DNA of 64,000 nucleotides from HXMU1420-13 sp965228545 (GCA_965228545.1 OZ245822.1:992001-1056000), one strand, 5' to 3'; shown: positions 37,977 to 47,834, numbered from the stretch's first letter. Numbers and translations are program-made. Notes: generated by a model not told the origin, from the letters alone.

Positions 37977-38254
37977 TAGTTAACTAACAATGATATTATT
38001 ATTTAGAAAGATTCTAAGTTAAGGTGATTTCAACCGGTGATCAATACTTATATTGAATTAATCTAAATAAAAATAGATGTGCAGTCTGCGCCAAGCCAAT
38101 GAGACATTTTTGGTGTCTTTAACCAACTCATGAGTGATCTATATGCTTTCAACACTAAGTTGAACTGCTTATGGATACAACATTACCTCAATCATAGCTC
38201 AACTGAAACAGAGCACTTGATCGAGAGATTTACTAAAAATCAGTCTCTGTAATT

Positions 38255-39850
38255 CTAGAATTTACTACCTCTTATCCACGTATCTGATCTTTCCCAACTT
38301 GCTTCAAAAGCTTTTTCTAATTCAGGATCAGCTTTTCCCTGTCCTTCAAGCGCTTGCAATAACCCATAATAAGACCAACCATTATTTGGGTGATCTTCTA
38401 ACTCAGCACGATATACTTCTTCGGCTTTCTCGTAATCGCCGATTTCTAAATAAGCAGCTCCCAGCCAATGTCTAGCGGCAAATGGTAATGGTTCGGGCTC
38501 ATCATATTGCAATCCATCTTCGATGATAACTGCCTGCTCAAAAGCATCGATTGCCGCTTGCAGATCCCCTTCTAACCACGAAATCTCACCGTTCAAAATG
38601 TTGGCTAAGGTTCCCAATAAATCTCTACCGGAATGAAATCTGAATCTCGAAGTAGTAGAATCTGCCAAATCAACAACTCGTTTTAGATGAGCTTTAGCAA
38701 ATTCCGGTTCACCTTGTTTAGCCAATGCATAGCCATAGCTAAAATCCCAAATTCCTGCTTGAACATCGTGAGTTGGTCGTTCAGAAATCCTAAACACTTC
38801 ATCAAACCGACCAAAGCGAATTAAGGTCATTAACTCGTACATTGGTCGGCCCGTTAGTTTGGAGTAATCCCGTCCGGCTTGAGTAGCAATTCCACTCTGA
38901 CCGTCCATACTTGCAGCAAAAGCTAACATGTGTAGATTATGACTCGGATAAATGGCAAATCCCTCACCAACCGCTTCTTTTTGATCGGAATGCCAAGCCA
39001 TTATATTGGCACGAACCGCGTCTCCCCATCTCCCGATTTCGTTCCAGGTATGTGAAGGCATATGATTGATGTGCGATGCACCCGGTATTGAAGTACCTAT
39101 AAACTCCGAACAAGCTTCAGCTTTGCCGGGATCGGTGGTCGACTCCGTAGCATGAATGTACAAATGACAAGCGCCTGGGTGTTTAATATCTTTAGCAAGC
39201 ACATCTTCCAGAACTTCGTGAATTTTGATTACATCAGGATCATCAAGATCTCGGGTTCCTCGTCTGGGTTCCAATAAAAAGAGTGCTTCTCCATAAAATG
39301 TACCGGCTTCCAAATCGTCGGGATACTTTTCATACAATTCACGAGATGCTTCGGCATATAGTGTATCCCGTTTTGTTTGAGTGTCTGCATCGAACTCAGA
39401 CGCATAACGAACTGCCATCGCATTTATGAAATCTTTTTCGATTTCTGATGCATATCCTTGATTGGCAAGCTCCTTGGCTTTTTGGATAGCCGCGTAGGCA
39501 CGTGGAGCTTCATCCGCTCGCATCCTACCATTCAGATACGATCCCCATGCCCAGGCTTCGCCCCAGTAGCAAATGGCACAATTGGGATCGGCTTTCCATG
39601 CTTCGCGAAAAGAGCGGGCAGCATCTTGTTTGGTGAACGCGTACATCATCTGATAGCCCTGATCGAAGTAACGTTGTGCTAATTCATTTTCTGACGAAAT
39701 GGGTTTATGAAAATCACCCAGGGCCTTTTCGTAGATCGGGAATGGTTCTTCAAATTCAGGTGGGTAGGTTACTTCAGTGGTTTGGGCGATTATTGAAGAT
39801 GGAGTCCATAGAATAACTCCAAACAATAGCAGGAAAACAGATTTTTGCAT
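38255..39850 (-). CDS. Secreted TPR protein
   Basis: 531 residues from the ATG at 39850, where a signal peptide begins (VFLLLFGVILWTPSSIIAQ). A longer start at 39922 adds 24 residues and is disfavoured. Helical repeats run through the protein: AQRYFDQGYQMMYAFTKQDAARSF, CYWGEAWAWGSY, and near the end YLEIGDYEKAEEVYRAELEDHP. CAICY and HLYIHATES suggest similarity to uncharacterised exported TPR proteins. Probably periplasmic, with scaffold-type binding; no enzyme motif is seen. Confidence 0.8.
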   Translation of the reverse strand: MQKSVFLLLFGVILWTPSSIIAQTTEVTYPPEFEEPFPIYEKALGDFHKPISSENELAQRYFDQGYQMMYAFTKQDAARSFREAWKADPNCAICYWGEAWAWGSYLNGRMRADEAPRAYAAIQKAKELANQGYASEIEKDFINAMAVRYASEFDADTQTKRDTLYAEASRELYEKYPDDLEAGTFYGEALFLLEPRRGTRDLDDPDVIKIHEVLEDVLAKDIKHPGACHLYIHATESTTDPGKAEACSEFIGTSIPGASHINHMPSHTWNEIGRWGDAVRANIMAWHSDQKEAVGEGFAIYPSHNLHMLAFAASMDGQSGIATQAGRDYSKLTGRPMYELMTLIRFGRFDEVFRISERPTHDVQAGIWDFSYGYALAKQGEPEFAKAHLKRVVDLADSTTSRFRFHSGRDLLGTLANILNGEISWLEGDLQAAIDAFEQAVIIEDGLQYDEPEPLPFAARHWLGAAYLEIGDYEKAEEVYRAELEDHPNNGWSYYGLLQALEGQGKADPELEKAFEASWERSDTWIRGSKF

Positions 39851-39922
39851 ATGAAAATATTTTTTGGTTGAAGCTAGGTGATAAAAATGCTCTCTGCAAT
39901 ATGAAAATGAGGAGCGATTCAA

Positions 39923-39948
39923 AGGGACAGAGGGACAGAGGGACAGAG
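39923..39948. repeat. 8-bp tandem repeat
   Basis: AGGGACAG is repeated three times plus a partial copy immediately upstream of the TPR gene start region. This slippage-prone tract could vary in length and lies in the 5' leader, about 75-100 bases before the start at 39850. Confidence 0.8.
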
Positions 39949-40020
39949 TTAAACTATATATTTTTTGAATATTGAATAATGAATGTTGAATATTGAATAT
40001 TCAATTCCCTATCATCTGTT

Positions 40021-40590
40021 ATGCACCACGCTGAATTACATATTAAAAACATGGTTTGTGGGCGCTGTATAAAAGCGGTGACTGACATTCTGGATTCGTT
40101 CGATTTTGAAACCACTTCGGTTGAATTGGGAAAAGCGTATATCGAATCGAATATTCCCATCGACAGAACTGCTGTTGCAGAAGCGCTGGAACAAGCAGGT
40201 TTTGAGTTAATTGATGACGAGCAATCGAAGCTGATTTCAATGATTAAGACTCAGGTAATAAAATATGTGCATCAGGAATCCAGCGAAGTGGAGCAAATGA
40301 ACATTTCCACGTTTTTAGAGCGCGATTTGAATAAAAGCTACTCCTATTTAAGCTCTTTATTTTCGAAAGCGGAAGGCCGAACTATCGAAAAGTATGTGAT
40401 TCTACAACGCATCGAACGCGTAAAAGAGTTATTGGTGTACGGCGAAAAAACCATTTCAGAAATCGCATGGTATCTTGGCTACAGCAGTTCCCAATACCTC
40501 TCTAATCAGTTTAAAGCCGAAACGGGCTTCACTCCTTCTCAATTCAGAAAACTGATGGATAAGCCACGCAAAGCGTTGGATGAGGTTTGA
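40021..40590 (+). CDS. HMA-AraC fusion, probable copper-responsive regulator
   Basis: 189 residues. Residues of about 1-65 look like a heavy-metal-associated ferredoxin-like domain with the metal motif MVCGRC, and residues of about 95-185 form an AraC-type double helix-turn-helix (TISEIAWYLGYSSSQYLSNQFKAETGFTPSQFRK). Such fusions recur in Bacteroidota beside copper genes. The neighbouring CopA ATPase, 287 bases downstream in the same direction, makes copper or silver sensing the likely role; direct metal sensing is inferred. Confidence 0.88.
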   Translation: MHHAELHIKNMVCGRCIKAVTDILDSFDFETTSVELGKAYIESNIPIDRTAVAEALEQAGFELIDDEQSKLISMIKTQVIKYVHQESSEVEQMNISTFLERDLNKSYSYLSSLFSKAEGRTIEKYVILQRIERVKELLVYGEKTISEIAWYLGYSSSQYLSNQFKAETGFTPSQFRKLMDKPRKALDEV

Positions 40591-40734
40591 TGGTTTTTGA
40601 TGAATGGTTATCGGAAAAAAGTTCGTTAATCGATAGTTGGTTTAGAACCTAAAACCCGTTCAATTAGTTTAAAGCAAACAATTGGGCATCATCACCCCAC
40701 CTCTCTCGATGTAGTATTTGAGATCATAACCATT

Positions 40735-40766
40735 AAATCGGCGAAATGATGGAGATTTTATTCCAA
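40735..40766. repeat. Second copy of a short dispersed intergenic sequence
   Basis: AATCGGCGAAATGATGGAG at 40737 matches AATCGTCGAAATGATGGAG at 31570, with matching TTTTA downstream. Both copies are intergenic and on the plus strand. Confidence 0.6.
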
Positions 40767-40877
40767 AAAATAAATGTGTGAAAATGTCTCCGAAAGAATT
40801 ACACAAGAATTCAAAAATCTTGTACACACATTGCAAACAAAAAATTGGAAATTCAGCACAAATAAATCATCAGAAAA

Positions 40878-43238
40878 ATGAAGTACACCTATAAAGTAGA
40901 TGGCATGTCCTGCAATGGTTGCCGCGGTCATGTTGAGAAATTATTGAGTGAGATTGAAGGCGTAACAACTGTTTCTGTCGATTTGAATGCAAAAGAAGCA
41001 GAGATCGAATCGGAACAGGAAATTGAGCTCGAAAAGCTTCAAAAGCCGTTAGTGGAAGACGGTGGCCATTACCACATCCGTAAACCTGATCAAGAGGCGC
41101 CTCAAAAAGAAGAAATTCCGGAAGAAGCCAAAACGGGCAAGTACTACTGCCCTATGCGCTGTGAAGGCGATAAAATGTATGATGAACCGGGTGACTGTCC
41201 CGTATGTGGGATGGATCTGGTACCTGAAGTATCCGATGATTTAGAAGCCTCTGAACAAGCTCATTATCAGCAATTAAAACAAAAACTTTGGATCAGTATC
41301 GGATTTACTCTTCCTGTTTTTGTGATTGCAATGTCGGAGATGATACCCAATAATCCTCTGTATCGCTGGTTAGATGTAGGGATCTGGAACTGGATTCAAC
41401 TTCTGCTTACACTTCCTGTAGTATTTTACAGTACACGCATGTTTTTCGAACGTGCTTGGCGTTCTTTCCGCTCGATGAATTTGAACATGTTTACACTCAT
41501 CGGAGTGGGTGCCGGCGTTGCATGGCTTTTTAGTGTTATTGCTCTGCTATTTCCCGGACTTTTTCCTGCGGAATTCAAAACCGAAGCCGGACATGTTTTT
41601 CTGTATTTCGAGACGGCTGTAGTCATTCTCACACTGGTACTTGTTGGGCAGGTTCTGGAGGCAAAAGCGCATTCTCAGACCAATCAATCGATAAAAGCAT
41701 TGTTGCAACTGGCTCCAAACGATGCTGTTCGGATCAATGAAACTGGCGTGATGGAGTTTATTTCAGCGGATGAGATTCGGGTTGGCGATAGACTGAGAAT
41801 TAAACCCGGTGATAAAATTCCTGTGGATGGAAAAATCGTGGAAGGATCTGCAAATATCGACGAATCCACCATTACGGGTGAATCGATGCCTGTAACCAAG
41901 AAAAACGGTGATTCTGTAACATCAGGAACCATTAACACCAATTCAAGCTTCGATATGATTGCCGAAAAAGTAGGTGATGAAACCCTGCTTGCTCAAATCA
42001 TTGAAATGGTGAAATCGGCGAGTTCGAGTCGCGCTCCCATTCAGAATCTGGCAGATCGCATCAGTTCTTATTTCGTACCAATCGTTTTGAGTATTTCGGC
42101 CATCACGTACATTCTATGGTGGCAATTTGGTCCTGATCCTGCTCATGTGTACGCTCTGGTAAATGCTATCGCTGTACTGATTATTGCTTGTCCGTGTGCG
42201 TTAGGACTTGCAACGCCAATGAGTGTAATGGTTGGCATGGGCAAAGGTGCTCAATCGGGCGTGCTCATCAAAAATGCCGAAAAATTGGAGCAACTATCGA
42301 AAATTGATGTACTTATAGTAGATAAAACCGGAACACTGACCATAGGCAAACCTGAAATCCAGCAAATAAGAGTTTTAGCTGATGATTACTCAGAAACTGA
42401 TGTATTGAAGTATGCTGCCTCACTAAATGCACATAGCACTCATCCGCTAGCAAAAGCATTTGTGGATGCAGCTGAAACCAAGTCGTTGTCACTTTTTGAA
42501 GTTTCAGAAATAGATGAAGAATCCGGTAAAGGGATTCAAGGATTTGTTGATGGTACAACCATCAAATTAGGGAATAATCGATTTGTAGAAACCAATAATA
42601 CAATAAATAATGAGGACGAAGGTAACACCATTTCGTGGATCAGTATTGAAGAAAAAGTGGTAGGATACTTTACGATTAATGATACGGTTAAAACACTGGC
42701 TGGTAATGCAATTAACGAATTACATAAAAACGATATTAAAGTAGTAATGCTTACCGGTGATAATGAATCTTCAGCTAAAAAAGTAGCTGATAAATTAAAT
42801 ATCGATTCTTATAAAGCCCATTGTTTGCCGGGCGATAAAATTGAAGAGGTGAAGCGTCTTCAGGCAGAAGGGTTAACTGTAGCCGTTGCCGGCGATGGAA
42901 CCAACGACGCCCCTGCCCTTGCTCAAGCCGATATCGGAATAGCGATGGATACCGGAACAGATGTTGCCATTGAATCCGCAGACATCACTTTATTGAAAGG
43001 CGATATTATGGGCGTGGTTAAAGCGCTCAGGTTGAGTAAATCGGTGATGAAAAATATCTATCAGAATCTGTTTTTCGCATTTGTATATAACACAGTTGGG
43101 ATTCCAATCGCTGCAGGGTTATTGTATCCGATATTTGGTTTATTACTTTCACCGATGATTGCGGCTCTTGCCATGAGTTTCAGCTCCGTTTCCGTGATTG
43201 CAAATTCATTGCGGCTAAGAACAATACAACTGAACTAA
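40878..43238 (+). CDS. copA: Copper-translocating P1B-type ATPase
   Basis: 786 residues. N-terminal HMA domain with GMSCNGC, then a Cys-rich heavy-metal-binding insert (YYCPMRCEG and CPVCGMDL, residues of about 90-115), and a P1B core: the intramembrane CPC in ACPCALGLATP, the phosphorylation site DKTGTLT, and hinge GDGTNDAPALAQAD. About eight membrane helices are present. It pumps Cu+ or Ag+ out of the cytoplasm. The upstream HMA-AraC protein is its likely regulator. The YHS/HMBD-like insert is common in Bacteroidota CopA. Confidence 0.95.
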   Translation: MKYTYKVDGMSCNGCRGHVEKLLSEIEGVTTVSVDLNAKEAEIESEQEIELEKLQKPLVEDGGHYHIRKPDQEAPQKEEIPEEAKTGKYYCPMRCEGDKMYDEPGDCPVCGMDLVPEVSDDLEASEQAHYQQLKQKLWISIGFTLPVFVIAMSEMIPNNPLYRWLDVGIWNWIQLLLTLPVVFYSTRMFFERAWRSFRSMNLNMFTLIGVGAGVAWLFSVIALLFPGLFPAEFKTEAGHVFLYFETAVVILTLVLVGQVLEAKAHSQTNQSIKALLQLAPNDAVRINETGVMEFISADEIRVGDRLRIKPGDKIPVDGKIVEGSANIDESTITGESMPVTKKNGDSVTSGTINTNSSFDMIAEKVGDETLLAQIIEMVKSASSSRAPIQNLADRISSYFVPIVLSISAITYILWWQFGPDPAHVYALVNAIAVLIIACPCALGLATPMSVMVGMGKGAQSGVLIKNAEKLEQLSKIDVLIVDKTGTLTIGKPEIQQIRVLADDYSETDVLKYAASLNAHSTHPLAKAFVDAAETKSLSLFEVSEIDEESGKGIQGFVDGTTIKLGNNRFVETNNTINNEDEGNTISWISIEEKVVGYFTINDTVKTLAGNAINELHKNDIKVVMLTGDNESSAKKVADKLNIDSYKAHCLPGDKIEEVKRLQAEGLTVAVAGDGTNDAPALAQADIGIAMDTGTDVAIESADITLLKGDIMGVVKALRLSKSVMKNIYQNLFFAFVYNTVGIPIAAGLLYPIFGLLLSPMIAALAMSFSSVSVIANSLRLRTIQLN

Positions 43239-43239
43239 G

Positions 43240-43899
43240 CTACTTTTTCCGGATCAGTGTAACTCCATCTCGGATAGGTAGAAGAACGGTTTCAACGCGA
43301 TTGTCGTTGGCAACAAAGGCGTTAAAATCGGCGATAGCTTGCGCTTTGTGATCTAAAGGATTGAGTACCGTGCCATCCCATAGCACATTGTCGGTTACTA
43401 ATAATCCGCCGGATTTCAATTTAGGCAGCACTTTTTCGAAGTAAAACTGATAGCGCAATTTATCGGCATCCAAATAAACGAAATCGAAGGTTGAATCGAG
43501 AGTGTCAATCAACTCCTGCGCATTGCCTTTTAGTAAGGAAATTTTTGGAGCCTGAGCTGAGTTAGAAAAATGTTTTTCTGCCAAATCTTGATAGCGAAGG
43601 TTCATCTCAATAGTTGTTATAGCGCCATTTTCGGGAAGTGCTTCCGCCATTTTAATGGCCGAATAACCGGTGAATGTCCCAATTTCAAGTATCGAAGTTG
43701 CACCGCTTATTTTGATCAGTAACTGCAGCAATCCACCCACCAGTGAACCGCTGAGCATATCAATGTATTCCAATTCCTGATCACTCGATTCGATTAATTT
43801 ATTTAGTTCTTCCGAATCCTGAATGCTATGCTCTTCTGCGTAGGCATCAACGGCAGAATCTGTAATCTTAAGTACCGGTTTTCCTCGATGTTTTTTCAT
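43240..43899 (-). CDS. Class I SAM-dependent O-methyltransferase
   Basis: 219 residues. The cation-dependent catechol/caffeoyl-CoA-type fold is recognised from ATSILEIGTFTGYSAIKMAEAL (motif I), ITTIEMNLRY, and FDFVYLDADKLRYQFYFEKV, followed by LLVTDNVLWDGTV. These enzymes methylate hydroxyls of small molecules using S-adenosylmethionine. The substrate is unknown. It converges with copA and is divergent from the acyltransferase gene at a distance of two bases. Confidence 0.9.
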   Translation of the reverse strand: MKKHRGKPVLKITDSAVDAYAEEHSIQDSEELNKLIESSDQELEYIDMLSGSLVGGLLQLLIKISGATSILEIGTFTGYSAIKMAEALPENGAITTIEMNLRYQDLAEKHFSNSAQAPKISLLKGNAQELIDTLDSTFDFVYLDADKLRYQFYFEKVLPKLKSGGLLVTDNVLWDGTVLNPLDHKAQAIADFNAFVANDNRVETVLLPIRDGVTLIRKK

Positions 43900-43901
43900 A
43901 A

Positions 43902-44588
43902 TTGGAAGATAATATCTTGAGCCCTATCATCACCAGAAAAGCTTTGGTTTTTATTCCCGCTCGCGAATCCCGTTTTATGATCTGGTTTTTCACCACCTTC
44001 ACGCGCATCTTAATGTGGATTAGATTTAAGCGCATGTATGTGAATCATCGGTATGCGCCCAATGGCAGAAGTACGGTATATTTCTTGAATCATAATTACT
44101 GGTGGGATGGCTTACTACCGCTTTATTTAAATCATCGATTGTTCAAGCAACGAGCCCGGGCGTTTATGGAAGACAAGCAGATACATGAACATCGTTTTTT
44201 CTCCAAAATCGGGGCATTTTCCATTAATCTGGAAGATCCAAAATCCACAATTACTTCTCTTAGATTCGCTGTGGATAGCCTTTCTCAACCTAATTCCGCA
44301 GTATTTATTTATCCGGAAGGTAGAATTGTTCCCCCAGCGGACAAAGTTCAACCATTTAAACAAGGACTCGCATGGCTGGCACAACATAGCTCAAATACAG
44401 ATTTTGTACCCGTTGCCATTCATATCGATTATTCGAAGCAATCTAAACCGGAACTGTATCTTTCCGTTGGTGAAGCAATGAAGATTGATGAAACTGCATC
44501 GAAACAAGAATTAACCACACAATTCGAGCATTCGTTAAATACCTTATTGGGCAACTTAGTCGGACGTATTTACCAAGTCCATTCGTAG
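43902..44588 (+). CDS. Lysophospholipid-type (PlsC) acyltransferase
   Basis: 228 residues from a TTG. Acyltransferase motif I is seen as NHNYWWDG (H-x4-D) and motif III as FIYPEGRI, with later PVAIHIDY. The family transfers acyl chains to lysophosphatidate or to other lipids and sugars. It converges on the CrtC-like gene, overlapping it by 19 bases. Next to a CrtC-like hydratase and a GT2 enzyme it may instead acylate a carotenoid glycoside, which is inference. Confidence 0.85.
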   Translation: MEDNILSPIITRKALVFIPARESRFMIWFFTTFTRILMWIRFKRMYVNHRYAPNGRSTVYFLNHNYWWDGLLPLYLNHRLFKQRARAFMEDKQIHEHRFFSKIGAFSINLEDPKSTITSLRFAVDSLSQPNSAVFIYPEGRIVPPADKVQPFKQGLAWLAQHSSNTDFVPVAIHIDYSKQSKPELYLSVGEAMKIDETASKQELTTQFEHSLNTLLGNLVGRIYQVHS

Positions 44589-45637
44589 AACATTTTACGT
44601 TTCTGAACCCAATGTGCGGGCTCACGTAAATATCGCAAACGCATGCGCACCATCCACCAATACGATTTATCCTCTATCCTTTTTGGATGAATATACTCAC
44701 TGATACCGGTTTTAATTTCTGTCCCATTTACATCGTTAAATTCAGCTTCTGCATGAAATCGTTGATAAAAGGGTCCATTATCTATGACACTGTTTTGTCG
44801 GATGTGTATCGTTCCTAAAACACCGGATAGTTTTATATCCCGATAGCTTTCTAAGCCCAGCCAGTTTTTTTTATGATTTTTTAAGTCGATAAAATCCAAA
44901 TGTCCTGCAATTTCTTGATTATCAGTCGAAATGAGCCACGCCTGATGCTGCTTATCCTTATGCCCATTCATGATGTAGTAGATTAGCGTATAATTTTTGA
45001 AATGCACCCTGCCCCAATACCAATCTTTAAAACTCTTGCTCATCGGTTCAAAGCCAATGTTATGATCATGATAACCGTTTCCATGAAATCCGATATGGTA
45101 GGAATCGGTTTTACCCGCTATTTTCACCGATCCCACCACTTTTGATCGTGGCAATAGTAAATTCCACGCATGATTATCTGTAGGCGATTCGCTTTGGATA
45201 AGAGAACTTTTAGCACGATTTCCAATAAATTTGAGCTTTCCCGATATAGAATGACCGGAATCCAGCGTCTGATTCAGATTGAGTTCATATTCCACAGTAT
45301 CGGCCAACACTGTTCTACGAAACGCACAGCCACCAATCGAGCAATGAAAATCTTCCTCTTCATCCCACAAAAATTTGGATGCAGGAAATTCCAGAAAGCT
45401 GTAATACTCAGCTTTCCCTTGTTTATAAACCGAAATACTTATTGCCGGATACTGCTCAGGATCTTTTGAATATGATCCCTCTATATAATTCCCGCTGAAT
45501 GGATTACCTTGATAAAAAATTATTACCATCGACCATTCTTTATCGGCCGAAAGCGCATCAAAATACCACCACTCGTAGCTGGTTTCTGGCTTCTCAGGAT
45601 TTAAATATTCGTCTTCGGTTTTTGTGGAAATGTTCAT
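44570..45637 (-). CDS. CrtC/AttH-like protein (carotenoid 1,2-hydratase-like)
   Basis: 355 residues with no signal peptide. It opens with ETSYEWWYFDALSADKEWS, the hallmark of the CrtC/AttH lipocalin-like family, and later has HNIGFEPMSKSFKDWYWGR and a long run of beta-strand sequence. CrtC adds water to the psi-end group of acyclic carotenoids. It is divergent from the GT2 gene by 59 bases and convergent with the acyltransferase. AttH relatives without carotenoid function exist, so the role is moderate-confidence. Confidence 0.75.
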   Translation of the reverse strand: MNISTKTEDEYLNPEKPETSYEWWYFDALSADKEWSMVIIFYQGNPFSGNYIEGSYSKDPEQYPAISISVYKQGKAEYYSFLEFPASKFLWDEEEDFHCSIGGCAFRRTVLADTVEYELNLNQTLDSGHSISGKLKFIGNRAKSSLIQSESPTDNHAWNLLLPRSKVVGSVKIAGKTDSYHIGFHGNGYHDHNIGFEPMSKSFKDWYWGRVHFKNYTLIYYIMNGHKDKQHQAWLISTDNQEIAGHLDFIDLKNHKKNWLGLESYRDIKLSGVLGTIHIRQNSVIDNGPFYQRFHAEAEFNDVNGTEIKTGISEYIHPKRIEDKSYWWMVRMRLRYLREPAHWVQKRKMFYEWTW

Positions 45638-45696
45638 CGATAAATAAACGGTTATAGGTGTGCTCTGTAACGCAGAGACTTGTAACTTAATTCGCT

Positions 45697-46845
45697 ATGG
45701 ATCTGATACTTTACGCCGCACTTTTTTTTATGGTACTCACCACCTTGGTGCTCCTTCGAAATCGATTTGAATTCTCTTCAATCGCTTCGGTCGACGAAGA
45801 TACCATTTCCGATAAAAAAGTAAGCATTTGTATTCCGGCTAGAAATGAAGAGGCTAACATCAGAAAATGCGTTGAAAGTGTATTAGCACAATCCTATTCA
45901 AATCTGGAAGTGCTTGTTCTCGATGATCAATCGGAGGATAATACTCCACACATCTTGGCAACTCTTGCAGAAAAAGATTCCCGATTAAGGGTACTGAACG
46001 GAACTCCCAAACCCGACGATTGGCTTGGAAAACCCTGGGCTTGTCACCAATTAAGTGAAGCAGCTATTGGAGAGTATTTGATTTTTGTGGATGCTGATGT
46101 TTGGCTGGAACCGAACACTGTCCAAAATACCGTATCTGCCCTCAAAACCACCGATGCACTTACCGTTTGGCCACAACAAGTAGTTCATTCATTTTGGGAA
46201 AAACTGATCGTTCCCACGGTCTATTTCTCGTTGCTTACGCTTCTCCCTGCCGTTTATGTGCGCCGATCGCCGCGTTGGATGCCTTCGTTTTTACGCCCCA
46301 TTTTAAATCCAAAGTTTGTTGCTGCCTGCGGACAGTTTATAGCTTTTAATAAAAACGCTTATCAGCATATTGGTGGACACGTTCGGGTAAAACATGAAGT
46401 AGTAGAAGATATGGAACTCGCACGAGCGCTTAAAAATAGTGGACGAACACTTACCATGTTTCACGGGCAAAATGCGGTTTATTGCCGCATGTACACTTCC
46501 TATCAAGAAATATGGAGTGGGTTTCAAAAGAATTTTTTAGCCGGATTTGGGAATGTGTTCGAATTCCTATTTATGGGTGTACTTCACTTTCTATTCTTCC
46601 TCTTCCCTGTATTTACACTTGTGAAAGCTATTCTTTCTGATGATGTATTTATGATCAGCCTCTCGACAACGGTCCTCTTCATATTCACTGCTCAAAGATT
46701 TATCCTTCATCAATGGTTTGGATGGATCAAAGCTATCGCACTCTTTCATCCTTTTGCCGTTTTATGGTTTCAAATCCTAGGAATTACCTGTTTGTATAAT
46801 AAAGTTTTTTCTAGAAATACATCGTGGAAAGGCCGCCCAGTTTAA
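45697..46845 (+). CDS. Family 2 glycosyltransferase, membrane-bound
   Basis: 382 residues. One N-terminal helix, a GT-A domain with VSICIPARNEEANIRKCVESVL, VLVLDDQSEDNT, LGKPWACHQLSE and the metal-binding FVDADVWL, then a MELARALKNSGRT block and four C-terminal helices. The WLGKPWAC sequence and overall layout resemble carotenoid glycosyltransferases such as CruC/CrtQ. The acceptor is not provable from sequence. Its divergent neighbour is CrtC-like, supporting a carotenoid-tailoring role. Confidence 0.85.
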   Translation: MDLILYAALFFMVLTTLVLLRNRFEFSSIASVDEDTISDKKVSICIPARNEEANIRKCVESVLAQSYSNLEVLVLDDQSEDNTPHILATLAEKDSRLRVLNGTPKPDDWLGKPWACHQLSEAAIGEYLIFVDADVWLEPNTVQNTVSALKTTDALTVWPQQVVHSFWEKLIVPTVYFSLLTLLPAVYVRRSPRWMPSFLRPILNPKFVAACGQFIAFNKNAYQHIGGHVRVKHEVVEDMELARALKNSGRTLTMFHGQNAVYCRMYTSYQEIWSGFQKNFLAGFGNVFEFLFMGVLHFLFFLFPVFTLVKAILSDDVFMISLSTTVLFIFTAQRFILHQWFGWIKAIALFHPFAVLWFQILGITCLYNKVFSRNTSWKGRPV

Positions 46846-46906
46846 TACTTGAAAAAGCACGGCTTTTCGTTTTCTTTTTACTGCGCAGTTAGACATATTT
46901 GGGCAG

Positions 46907-47824
46907 ATGAAAATACTGATAGAGAAATATTTGAGATATCTGAATATTGAGCGCAACGCCTCATCTCATACTATTACGTCCTATCAAAATGACCTTTCCG
47001 GCTTTCTGGCATTTTGCAGCAAAAATTTTGAAGTAGCCGAAGAAAAAGTTGACATCCACGAAGTAAACCGTTTAACCATTCGCTTGTGGTTGGGTGAATT
47101 ATCGGAAGAAGGATTAGCTAAAAGCTCTATCGCCCGAAAAGTAGCTGCTTTACGATCGTTTTTTAAATACTGCTTCAAGCGAGGTCATATTGAAAAGAAT
47201 CCCGCTCACTTGCTGATTGTACCTAAAAAAGAAAAATCCTTGCCTAAAACCGTAACTCAGCAAGATCTGGAGCGACTAATGGAAGGTGTAGATATTACCA
47301 CAGCCAAAGGGCTGCAAGATCGCGCTATTCTGGAAGTATTTTATGGAACCGGAGTTCGGGTTAGTGAACTCGTTGGGCTAAATATTACCGATGTTGACCT
47401 CCGATCGAAACAAATAATTGTACATGGAAAAGGAAATAAAGAACGCGTAATTCCTTTAGGTGATACAGCCGTTAAGATCATCAAAGACTTTTTAAAACAA
47501 CGAACGCAGTTATACGGAAACCGAACCGATTCTGACGCGCGAAAAGCCCTGTTTATAGCGGCAAGCGGACAAAGAATTTACGATCGCGCCGTTCGGTATA
47601 TGGTAGAACGATATCTAAAACAATACAGCGAAGTCACCCAGAAATCACCGCATGTGTTACGGCATAGTTTTGCTACACACATGTTGGATAATGGCGCAGA
47701 TATTCGCATCATCAAAGAGTTCTTAGGCCACGCAAATCTCGCGGCTACGCAGGTTTATACCCACACCAGTGTGGAAAGGCTTAAGAATGTATACGAACAA
47801 GCACACCCAAGAGCAAAAACTTAA
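46907..47824 (+). CDS. XerC/XerD-type tyrosine recombinase
   Basis: 305 residues, the normal length for chromosome-dimer recombinases. A SAM-like N-terminal core-binding domain is followed by a catalytic domain with R in GTGVRVSELVGL, HVLRHSFATHML, the LGHANLAATQVYTH block and nucleophile Tyr. No extra insert of the integron-integrase type is apparent near the third patch. It resolves chromosome dimers with a partner Xer at dif. It is followed at 10 bases by hpf, and AAGGAGG overlapping its stop serves hpf. Confidence 0.92.
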   Translation: MKILIEKYLRYLNIERNASSHTITSYQNDLSGFLAFCSKNFEVAEEKVDIHEVNRLTIRLWLGELSEEGLAKSSIARKVAALRSFFKYCFKRGHIEKNPAHLLIVPKKEKSLPKTVTQQDLERLMEGVDITTAKGLQDRAILEVFYGTGVRVSELVGLNITDVDLRSKQIIVHGKGNKERVIPLGDTAVKIIKDFLKQRTQLYGNRTDSDARKALFIAASGQRIYDRAVRYMVERYLKQYSEVTQKSPHVLRHSFATHMLDNGADIRIIKEFLGHANLAATQVYTHTSVERLKNVYEQAHPRAKT

Positions 47825-47834
47825 GGAGGAACTT

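Noticed and set aside
40591..40877. Copper-responsive operator upstream of copA
   Set aside because: I found no clear dyad or known copper box; only the dispersed repeat is visible.
46907..47824. Tyrosine recombinase near the cassette array as its integron integrase
   Set aside because: Length and motifs fit XerC/XerD, it is in an operon with hpf and hprK, and no IntI-type extra segment is apparent. It is also separated from the array by three core genes.
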